This document shows, piece after piece, positions 40,601 to 52,600 of a stretch of 64,000 bases of DNA. Source of the stretch: Lichenostomus cassidix (Eukaryota > Chordata > Aves > Passeriformes > Meliphagidae). The first letter of the stretch is position 1; the number at the start of each line of letters is the position of its first letter. The DNA lies in NCBI GenBank assembly GCA_008360975.2, contig CM039188.1, positions 25,757,944-25,821,943 on the forward strand, written 5' to 3'. The notes under the pieces are model-generated. The model was not told where the DNA came from, ran no database searches, and worked only from the letters and a program-made list of their open reading frames with translations. The position numbers and the translations under genes are program-made.

Positions 40601-43600
40601 CTATGTGTAACTTTTAGGAGGGAAATAGACCACAAAATTTTTAAAGTTTTATAAAATAGCACATGATTCTTTCTACAATAGCCTGCAATAGTTATAATTT
40701 GACCCTCAGCTAGTTATTTAACTTTCAGGGTTATGTAATAGTAATTTGACCTAATCATGTAAATTCTCCCTTTTGTGGTGGGCTTTCTAACCTGTCAAAG
40801 GACTCTGAGAACTGGAATACTTGTGAATCTTTTCTCATATTAGAGTTTTGTTGTCCAAAGGCCACACAGGGTCAGGTTCATTCTGTTCCAAGACTTCCAA
40901 CTGAAGTCAGTTATGAGAAACCCTTACTGAATGGCAGAGTGATAAAGTGAAGTAAGCACAATTCTTAAATACTCTATTTTATTTGTATGCCTTTACGCTA
41001 AGTTGTACAAGATCTTCCTGAATGTTCTTAGGATTTGTTTATTTAGTACTTGATTTCTTGAGTAAGTCACCATAGAAATGAGTCTTAGAAAGAGAGGAAG
41101 TGGTTTTGTACATTAGTTGTGCAACTGTGGCTGTTCCTTTTCATGGTTTTGCACTTTTTACACCCAAGCAGAAAAAGTATTGCTCTTCCATCTCCAACAC
41201 TTAAGTGTTAGGGGTTCAATTTTTGGGTTTTTTCCTCTTGTTCAAAGCTTCAAAGTGAAATTTACTATCCCGGTGTAGATCTCTAGTATAAGATATTTTT
41301 AAGAATGAGGACATTGACTGTCAAAAATATATGAACCCCATTAAGGTTTTGAAGGTTTAAGGTGGTGTTATTAATTTAAGATTTGACATTTGAAGGAAAA
41401 TAGTAGATGTGAATTTCATATTAGCTATATAATTTTAAATTATACTGTTTTACAGTCCAAAAAGCTATTTCTTAACCAATTTGACCTTTCTGGCTGAAAA
41501 GATTTGAGTAGTCCGTATGCTAATTTGTCAGAAACTTTTATTTGTTGATTAAATTTGTATGTGTAAGAAAGAGGGGATAACCTGACTGGCAATAGGTTTA
41601 GTGATCTTTTTGAGTTTGGAATCAACATAGCAAAAGAAATTAAGTTTCCATGCAGTTCAGAAGGATATTATAGCTCAGCTAATATAACCTTTAATTGCGC
41701 ATCTTTTGGCCATCTGCATGTCCTGTTCAAAACTAAGTTGAGAGATCTGTGCTTGTAGTTCCCTGAAGTAATTATAACCTCAAATTCCAAAAGCACATGA
41801 TAAGTGTTTATTTTAATAAATTTATGGAACTTTTGCTAAATATATTAAAAAGATCAGGCCGGATATCTGTAACAAAAATACCCAAAGCTTGCCAGTGCCA
41901 GGGTTTGTGTGTTATTTTATTATTATGTAAATTGCTGAATTCAGTAACAGAGAGCTGCTTTGCCTGCAAAATAGGCTGCTTTCACTGCCATTGTCTGAGC
42001 ATTCATAAGGAAATTCAAAGCTGACTGGGCAAATATAAAGCAGTGAAGTTTATGCCCAAGGCTTGATTGTTAGTTCTCACAATTCATTATGCTAATATAT
42101 TATAGTACTTGCATTGCTGCTTGTAAAATGCTCATTTAAGTAACTTTTCAAATCTTTTCTATAAGTTTGTGTGTTCGGTAGGAATTTATTTGTGTTTGTT
42201 GACATGTATGTACAGACATCTAGTCAAACATAAGATCCATCTTCTACATTTATCAGAATAACTTCTTTTGTTATTCTATTCATGTTTTCTGTTCCTTTTT
42301 TAATTTGGTTTAAGACTCTCAGGAGTAATTGTTCGCAGGAAAATACATAACTTGAAAGGCTGAATAATCTGTGCTGGTCAGACTTGAATGAATGAATGCA
42401 TAGGCAGCTAAAAATCTCTGGGTGACCTTTGTAAGTTGACGTCTAAATAGTTTATAGCTGCCTTGCAGATTTGTTTTGCAAATGTTGACAATCATCATAT
42501 TTTTCTTTCCACAAAAATGAATTTAGAAAAGCTGCTTATCTTGAAAAATAAAATGTGCTCTTTTTTCTGTTACTTGCATCGAAAAGTGTTAAGAAATACT
42601 ATTTTTCTTCCCAAGTGTATTTTGAGCATGAGGTTCTTCAGACATCAGACTGAATAATTAGTACTTTTTTTTTCTTTTAACACTTCATGAAAAAATATTT
42701 TCTGAAAGTTGAAATTAAGCAGAAACATAGAGAAAAATATTGTTGGGATCTTTTCAAATGTGCTGTTTTCATACACTGACAAAAATGTTACCAGTTTTGT
42801 TTTCTAAGAATATTGACTAATTTTTTTAAACTGAAGCAGAAAATGTTTGGCATTTCAAAGTGTTCTATTTTCCAGGTTTCATGATTTTTGAAAGAGGTTC
42901 ATCCTTTTTTTGAAATCGCTATACTCAGTTTTGCTCAGGGTTTTTTTTATTTTAGAACATGTATCTGGGAACTGCCTTTCTTGAGTTGCATGGAGACAAA
43001 TTATATGGTATGGAGTTTGATGTGTGCCTTAGGTTTTCTAATTTGCAGCAACATTAAATGTTTTGCAGTCTCATAGTGAGAGTCTTGCCCTGCTAACAGT
43101 TCATTGAGGCGAGAGCACTAAATACAGCAGAGGTGCTCACGTGGCTACCTGTGTGTTTGGAGGGAGTTATGTGATGAGTTACCAGTGAAGCTTGCTGATA
43201 ACAAAAGGAGCAGTGTCCTGGGAGTGTCCATCCTTCCCTGCATGGTGGTTAGCCCTGAGATAAATCAGTTCACCTTGTTGAACCAGCAGAGGACCCAGGC
43301 TTTTCCAAAAAGTCGGTGTATTTTTGGTTGCTTGGTGTAAGCTGGCTTAGCCAAGGGAGGAGCACCACCTCTTCAAGGAAGCAGCCAGGGATGTGGGTGA
43401 AAGAGCAGACACACCCATTTTTGGTGGTAGCATTCTCTTTAGATTTAGCTATAACCTGTAACTTCATTCTTAATGGTTTATGGATCTGGTATCAGTGGGC
43501 TGTTGTCTGAAATTGTTAAATGACTTAATAGCACCATTTAATGGGGTGCTTGTGGAGGACGACGTATCCTGCCGGTATTTAGCAACTGGCATTCAAACCA

Positions 43601-46600
43601 AGTTAATGGGAACTGTGAGCTAGCTGCCCTTTTGAGCCTTTCCAAATGTTCTTCTTAATTCTTAAATATAAATCCATATAATGAAAGATGAATCATATAT
43701 TTATGTAATACAAATTATACAGTTAAGCTTTTATTCCAAAAGGACTGACAAAAGGAAATTCTTCATATTATACAAAAACACCGAGAACATTTCTATTAAT
43801 CTAGAATAGAGTGCTTGCAGATTAGAAGTAGTGGGTTAAGCATGCTAAAACCATTTTTTAAAAAGGCCATAGGTAAAAGATGAACTTTTGCTGTACAGTT
43901 GCTGTTTACAGTTGCTTATCAAGAAAAATGCTGCACCAGGTGCAAACATAGACTGCCAATATATTCTACTGCATTACATTTTTGAGGTTCTAAAAATACA
44001 TACAGATATTCATCTCTCAAACTCTTGAGTTTCTTCTAACGTTTGCAGTTTATTTGCAACCCTGAAAGAGCTGTCAATATCTTAGGATTGTTCCACTTCA
44101 TACTTCTGTTTTGGTATTTAGATCTCAAGAGACTTCTATGGATGGGCAGCCTCCAGCGTTACCACCCAAACAATTTAAAAAGAACAGTTGGAACCAAATT
44201 CATCATTCACACTCACAGCAAGAACTGGATAACCATATTAATGAAACATTTGATGTTCCTGCATCACCTGAAAAATCCACTGTAAGTTTTTTGGCCCAAT
44301 TGAACCATTGTGCTTTCTGTCAGAACGATAGTCCTGCTTTACACGAGCTTGGTTCCAAAGCGTTTCAGAGCTGCTGTGTTTGCACATTACCTTGCTATAT
44401 TTCTCTTGTCCATACTGTCCCTTCACTAGCTCCTGCTGCCTTTTCTACCTGCTGGAGTAGTGCTTTGTCAGTTGACAGCAGATCACTCCATTGGGATGGT
44501 TATGCAAACATTTTGAGCATTAGCATTTCAGCACATGCAGAAATTTCTACCTGACCACTTCTTTGCGAAGTCTTTTGCCATCAGTTTTGAAGAAGACATT
44601 GCAGGTGTTTAATCTAGTTTTAGCTAAAAAGCTCAACCTGAAAATGCCTACCAGCTCCTAGAATGGTTTTATCAGGAGAGGCTTCTTGAGTCTGTGGTTG
44701 CATTTCTCATTAGAATTTCCAAGGAAGGGACTACCAAGCAGCCTGTGGCAGCAAATATAAAAATATGAGCAGAAGTTCTTTTTCCATATTGAAGCATGTG
44801 TGAGATAAGTAATCTAGTCAGTTGATTGACTGAGGTGAGATCTCCCTTACCATTTCTGTGATTTTTATCCTTCCAGAAGTTTTCCAGTGGTTCTTGATTT
44901 TACACTGATGTGGGACAAGAAATGTGTTGCAGGATGGGAAAACTGTTTAACATCCAGATGTAGCAAATACTGTGTAAACAATTTTGTCAACCTTAGGCAT
45001 TCAAAAGTATGAGTCACCTCCCCAAACTGATATTTAGAAATGCCTTAGTTTATTTTGTTTGCATTCTGAACAGTAAACCTAGGTGTTCTCTCAGGCCTTA
45101 TAACAAAGTTAAGATTCCCATAAAATCCCTGTTAAATTTCATAGCTGGGGTTTTAATAAAAGACTCAAAAGTGAAACTTTTAAATTTTTGAGTGCTTTGG
45201 GAATGTTGTAAAAAATTTTGTTTTAATTAAATGATAAAACTGAATTTGTAACAGCTTTGTCTTCAGCCAGTGCTTACCTGAGTCATATTGTAGTACTGTT
45301 CTGTTTTGAAAGATAACACTGCTTTAGTCATCAAGTTTTTCTGCCCTGTGGTCAGTTATCTTTACCAAATTGACAAAAATAACTTCCAGTTGTTTTTTTA
45401 ACTCCTTTTGGTTCTGTAAAACCAACACAGCTGTGTGAAGGAGATTGTTTTTATTCTGTGCATTGTCACTGTGATTGTTTGCTGTGCTCCAGTGGGACAC
45501 ATTTATGCAGTCTCGATGAAGGCAGTGCACTGTTGTAATAGAACATCTAATTTCGTCTGCTGATGACTTTATTTTGGGGATTACAGAAGAAGCATAGCAT
45601 GATTGAATTTTTTGGAATGTTGTTTGGTTTCAAAGTTGCTTTTCTGACCAGAATTCAAGTTCCTGCACCACTAAAGTCCTCTGCTGTTCCATCTCAAATA
45701 TTTTAAAGAAAACCCCTCACCATTTTGACTTCATAAAGCTATTGAATTTCCTTTGTCTGTTGCATGTTTGGAAAGTCTGTGTAGAAAGGTAGTAGGACAT
45801 ATAAGAGAATGACAGCTTTTTACTCCATCTGCAATCCCTAAGTATCCAGTCTGACAATGTCAGAAGTATTTGAAAACAGGTGTGGCCAAGAGTGCAAATG
45901 AATGCATTTAGTGAATTTTAGCCAAGAACAGAAAACATCTGCAATTGAGGTAACTTTTAATGACCCAAGTTTTGCAGACTTCTTTAACCTAGTGAAACTC
46001 CAGGTTCTGAACTTCCTTACATATAAAAGTATTTGCTTTTCTAAGTTTGTTTTTTTCTTTTCAGAGTATGAGTCTTATGCTTTGCTGGAAGTGGTAACAT
46101 TGAAAACTTCCTTGAAATGCATTTCTTTATTGCTTTGCATCCTCACTGTAGGAACTATAGAAATAGTAGCTAATGTTCAGTCTGTGAAAAAATATAGGTG
46201 GAAACCAACTAAAAATCAATTTGTTGGCACTAAGTTGGTATTTTTCATATAAAAAGGTACCTTGTGTTCCTCAGTTTATTGGTATTTCCTTTGCCAGTGT
46301 TGTTGTAATCTGAATAAAAATAAGAAGAAGGCAGCTAAAATTTTCAGAGTTGAATCAGTGCAGAGCATATGCCGCACCTCATACTCCACTACACTGGAGA
46401 ATGGAGTAAGGGATAGGGAACCAATATTACCTTGCTTACCACTGGCATATGGCTGTTAATAGAAACAAAAGGATACCTTCAATTGTCTTTCTCTTCATTG
46501 TATTACATTCTTATTGCAGCTCTTCACCATGTCTTAATTAAAATTAATTTAAGAAGTTTCCATTTAATAAGCTGTTTTTATTAGTTTAACCAGTTAGTCT

Positions 46601-49600
46601 TTTCTAATATTCTTTCTTACTTCGAGCTTGCTTTGCCAGAACACACCTTTAACTTAGTTATGTCCAAGACTCATAAATGTTTAATTTTTCCCTTTTATGC
46701 AAACCTAAGATGTTTGTGTTACCGCTTGACATCTTCTCAAGTGTCCAGGAGCAATTATTTGATGAGAGAACTACAGAATTATTAGATACAATGTCTTTAA
46801 AGATAAACTGGGAACAAAATATGTACTAACATAATATAACTTTTGTCTGCTAGCCCAATGGTGGCGTCCCTCATGACAATCTTGTTATGATCAGAATGAA
46901 ACCAGATGAAAATGGAAGGTTTGGCTTCAATGTAAAGGTAACAGTACATCTATTCCATTCATGTTTATTAAGGTTATTTTCTCACATTTGGGATTTATTA
47001 CTAATTTAAACAAATTTAATTTGTTTTTGAAGGGTGGATATGATCAGAAGATGCCGGTAATAGTCTCCAGGGTAGCTCCAGGAACACCTGTAAGTTACCA
47101 AAAAAGGAAACTTGGTATCAATATCTGTGTATCTTGAAGGATGTATTGAAAATTATAAATTATTTCCTAGCTGCCTGTGAAAATTAGTTTTTGCTATAAC
47201 ATTTTCTGAACAAACCAAATTAAATGCAGTAAGAATTTGGTGGGGACGTACAACATATTTTTTTAAGTTCTTCAATCTTCAAAGGTATTTTTTCCCTACT
47301 GGAACAAAGTTTAATTTCTGAAAATTACAGGGCATTACAGATGCTCAGTATGCTCTGGTACTTGAGCTGTGCCATCCTAAAAATACTTTTACTTTATTAC
47401 TTTTTTTAGATACAGACATTCAGTAATTTCACATAAATTACATATTGAAAGAGTGTTAAAAATAACTAAAATCGCAAATGTCTTACTTTAGTGACAGATG
47501 TAGCTGAGTAAAGCCAAGATGTAGATTAAAACCAGACATTATGAATCATTCATCAGGTCTGATTGCATGTTGTTACTGATGTTTAGTGACTATAAGAGTG
47601 TCTTCAAACTAGGCACAATATTTGCCAATTTAATGCCAGAAATGCTGACCTGGTATTCAACTGACTGGTGTCAGCTCTGTCTATACCTTTTAGGGTTAGA
47701 GTAGAGCTAACCATTTATTTGCTTATTTAAGAAGTACAGCTTTCTTTTTTGGGGGGGTTGGGATTTTGGGGTTTTTTTTTGTTTGTTTGTTTGGGGTTTT
47801 TTACTATTTGAAACCATTGAAATGTTTGCCAAAACTGTTGTTCTTGTATCTTGTTAATTATCCCTTAAATACATAATGACATGAATAAATTTGGCTTTAA
47901 ACGTTCACTCTGTAGGGAGAAGATAGTTGTTGATGGCTTGTGCTCCCTCTTTTCTGCAACAATGTTTAGACTGTGATTATAATTACAATTTTAATTACCT
48001 GGTTCCTCTCTCTGGGATTACTGGGAGTTGTGCATTGCTTTTTACCATTACCATTGCAGTATTTTAGACATGAAGCATTTAAGCCTGTGAAATTGATTTG
48101 GACAAGGTTTTGCCATGTTACTCCTCTACCTTCAAAGATAAAACACCCTGCTTTTTAATTGCCTATACAAAGTGGGATTCAAACAGAGGAGCTTTCTGCA
48201 TCAGCTGAGGAGTGGAGTAACAGCTGCTGAAAGACGTGTTGCAGTGACAGTCACCTCCCAGCTGCAGATGAATTTGTTCATGGGAATGGCACTGCCTATG
48301 TATTGTGTAACACTTAGATTTTATCATTTGAATACAGTGCAGCAACCATAGCAACGGGGTTCAAGAGCCCAAGTATAGTTACTTTAAGTTGTTATTTTAA
48401 GGTAAGAAATTGGTACTGGCATGTGTTACAGATGGTTTTGGTTTTTTTCCCCCAACCTTGCAGGCTGATCTCTGTGTCCCTCGTTTGAATGAAGGGGACC
48501 AGGTTGTACTGATTAACGGCAGGGATATCGCAGAGCATACCCACGACCAAGTTGTAATGTTTATTAAAGCTAGCTGTGAGAGACACTCAGGGGAACTTGT
48601 GCTCCTAGTTCGACCCAATGGTGAGTGGCTTCTACATCATAATTAAAAACAAAAATCCACACCCTGCTCTTGTTTTCTAACCTCCATTTTGTGTCCTGGG
48701 ATGGAATGTTTAACTTGTAGGAAAGAACTCCCTTCCCTGAAAAGAAACTGGAACAACAGAGTGTATTGATCCCATACTCCAAAGAGCTGTGTATAACTAA
48801 GTGTTGAAAACCTTAAAAAGTCAGAAATCAAATATTTTTAGCAGAGAGCTAATTTAAATTTTGTTTTCACTCTCATTGATAAAAATGTCCAGAAAGCTAT
48901 ATGGATACTGAATGTGCTTCATGAGTTTATTGTTGTTCCCTTAAGGAAAATTTAAAACAAGCACAAAAAAAAAAAAAACCACCCTCACCAAATAACCCAG
49001 TGTTTGGATGACTTTGGAGGTCAATATATGCAAAATCCTTCCATACATTTTTAAAACAATCTGAAAACACAGGTGACATTTCTACTTGAGGAGGCTTAGT
49101 AGAAGTGCTAAAATGTGGTCTAAATAAAAGCTTATGCAACATATTCGCAAAATACTCTGTGGATCATAGCCAGCAGATGGGCACTGGATTTAATTCTGCT
49201 GCACCACCTAACTGTAATATAGTTGGAGAGGAAAAAGCAAAATGAAAAATATTGATATTTAATTGGAATAATTGGAATTACTTTTGAAGAGTACCTCATC
49301 CACTTCATAAAAATTTTTCCCTTATGCACTAATTTGCACTACCCTCTTACATGTGCTGTCATTCTGTGTGTAAGTTCCTCTTGCAGCTTTTGTGTGCTTA
49401 CTTTCTTTTGCAGATAAAATTATGAGCTTTGTTTGCAAATTTGCTAAAAGAAACTACCTTTCCTGTTGTGTGTTGATTATCTTTGTATTCTGGATAAAAA
49501 TATGTGAGTTGTAGAAGTGAGGAATTGCCAGTTTCCTCTTTTGTAGTGATACGATATAAATTAAAAAGAGGCTTTTGAACAGCGTATGTCTCTTATATGT

Positions 49601-52600
49601 AGTAGAAGGTGCATATTATTTCTGAGTTTATAGGCAAGGCACACATACAGAATTGATAGCTTTATAATGCCATGTATTAATGCAATTTTCTCAGGTGGTC
49701 TGCACTTTTTGCCCTAATTACTGAAGCCTAAAATGAGTTCTTAGTGAATGATAAGTAAAATGTAAATGCAGCTGTAATGATAACAGAAGCGTGATGTGAG
49801 AATATGAGATTAAGGAGTTATATCAGACAAGGCAGGATATAACGTGAGGTTTGATCAAAATTTTAGCTGTCAGTGATGTGCTTTCACTTAAAATTACTAT
49901 TACACCAAAAAAAGTAGTTTAATCATGGATTGTAATGATCAGTAAAGGCTACCTATCCTTGCTGATGGGGACTAAAATCAATGTGCTAATAAATGTGGCT
50001 TTTTCTAATGGAGAAACGTGGTGGCTTTGCTGTTTTAAATAAATGACTTAGAGCTAACTTTAGTCGAACAGCATCTTCAGTCAGACAATTCATACCTTTG
50101 CTTGTTCTAGCTGTCTATGATGTTGTGGAAGAGAAGCTGGAGAGCGAACCTGATTTTCAGTACATCCCTGAGAAATCTCCACTTGATGGTGTCCATCAAG
50201 ATGATAATGCTCTGAGGGAATCCATGATTCAGTTAGCAGAGGGGCTTATCACTGGAACTGTCTTGGCTCAGTTTGATGTAAGTACTGTCTGTATTGCCTT
50301 GAGCTGGGTGTAAATTCCAAGTCTTTTGGGATAGCAGTTATTTTAAACAGAGCAGATTTCAGTTAAATTTCAGTACAGTCAGCATCTTTTAGCAAAACAA
50401 TTGTCTTACACACTCAAAAGAAAAACAACCAAAGTAAAAAAATCAATCCTGTATTGTATGTACAAATTTAAGAATACCTAATACTAGGATTTAGTTTTAT
50501 AAAAAGCTTAATCAATTACTTACACTTTTTGTGATTATCAGGGACATGCTAATAAAATACTTTCATAAAGATGAAGGCTGAAGAATGTCTACCAAAATAT
50601 GTGTTCTGTACTCAGGCCTTCACTGCATACCTAAGTTGCTGTAGAAACTGAATGGTACCTGAGCTGTTGCCATTTTATGGGCATTGTCAATGAAGGAAGA
50701 TAAAAGAGCCAATGGAAAATACTGCCCTAATGTTAAAGGTTAATGTAAATGTGTATTTTATAAATAGTTGATTTTTATTGACATATCTCAGAACAGTAGT
50801 GCACTTCCTGTGGGGCCCTGAGCTGCTGGTAGCCGTTGTCTTTCTCCAGTACTGACTTGTGCCTTGATGATATCCATCTTAAATGCATGAAGTCAAGTGG
50901 CTTAAAGCAGGAAACAGTGGATTTGTAAAACACAGCAGTGTGTGTTTTATTCTGTGAACTTCTCACCAAATGGAGACCTAGCATTATATTTTGCAACATT
51001 TATTTATAAAATATATTTTATATACTATTCTTTAAGAACCTTGGTAAAATTTACTTTTAAATATAGAAAGAGCAGATTTTTTTCTAAGTTATTTAAAATT
51101 CTCATTTAATGTAAGTTTTCATTCTCCCTAGAAGGTTCAATGTGTAAAAGTGTTTTTTTTTAAAGTGCTTTTTTGAACCTGGATCATTTCATTGATATTC
51201 TTTGTAGCACAAGGGTTGTAGCAATGCATGACCAAGGCATGAGAGGGCAGGAACCTCTCAAAGGTAATTTTGTGCAGGAAAAGCAGAAGGTAACACCGGA
51301 TTTGCTCTACAGTTACTGGAATATAGAAGGACATCTGGGAAGAAGGGTAAAAAAACCAAACCAGGTGAAACAAGTGCAATATAGGTAGATGCCTATACAC
51401 AACACAATCTGCTTGTCCCAAATGACCAAGTGGGGATGTCAATATCAGTGAATTCACTTACCAGTATACAATACTACCTTTTCTCTGGATCAGTGTTCTA
51501 ATGGAAGCTTGAAATTTCATGTTTAGTTTGTCTTTAAACAAATTGTGGTTACATCTTGGTAATTTTCAGTGATCCCAAAGCATAACTGAATTTGTAGTGC
51601 TTTATTTTTAGAAGTATTTTCATGTTTGTTGAAGCTACTGTTGCTCAGTAGTTCATGTTCTAAAAAGCACCTCTTTTGTGAACAAATTCTATGTAGGCAA
51701 ATAACATAATAAAAAGTCTGTTGCATCTATTATGTTCTGACCACCAGCTTTGTCTTTTAGCAATTGTATAGGAAAAAGCCTGGAATGACAATGTCTTGTG
51801 CCAGATTACCTCAAAACATTTCCAAAAATAGATACAGAGACATTTCGCCTTGTAAGTATTTCTGTTCATATATGTTCTCTAAAAGTATTTCACTGTGGTT
51901 AGTAAATAAGTAACATCTTTCTAAATTTTTTTTCAGATGATGCTACACGGGTTATTTTAAAAAGTAATGAAGATTACATCAATGCAAATTATATTAATGT
52001 GAGTAGTATTTTTCAGAAGTGCTTCTGACATTAAGTAATTCTACAGTTCTTGATGAAAAAATTGATTAAAAAATATTTTTTGTAAATCTAGTTCAGGCTA
52101 GAATGGCTGCCTCTAGTCAGGTGGTTTGAAATTTCCTGTAGATATACTTACTTGCTAATGTTTTGTGGCAGGTGTTTTCATAAATGTTAATGTCTAGCCT
52201 GCATTTAATGTGAAAAAATGCTAAGTGAATCCTGCCCTCTCCAGAGCAATTAATTCTTTTCTGACAGTAGTGTTCAACAAGACTGAAGTTTAATTTGGCA
52301 TCACTTTCTTTTGCATCTTGTTTTTTCCATTGTTAGTAACAGCAAAATTACAGCTACTTACTTTAATGAAAAAATCCCAGATATTAAATTCTGAGATCAG
52401 TGTTTCAACAGCTAGTGTCAAAAACCCACAGAGCAAGAAATACTAGCACCTGAATTATTTGCCAACTGCTCTGTCATTTCTTTTTTCAACCATTAATCTT
52501 CATTATGGCAATTACATGACTGTCAGTTTATATGTAAAGTGTATGTGAATCTTTGTAGTAATTTTGCATGTGAAACACTTGAAGAATTTTTATCTGTGCC

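Noticed and set aside
45902..46252. 116-codon ORF and strong acceptor at 46064 as an extra PTPN4 exon
   Set aside because: The pyrimidine tract and CAG are good, but no convincing donor follows and the peptide has no PTPN4-like character. Kept only as a possible cryptic acceptor.
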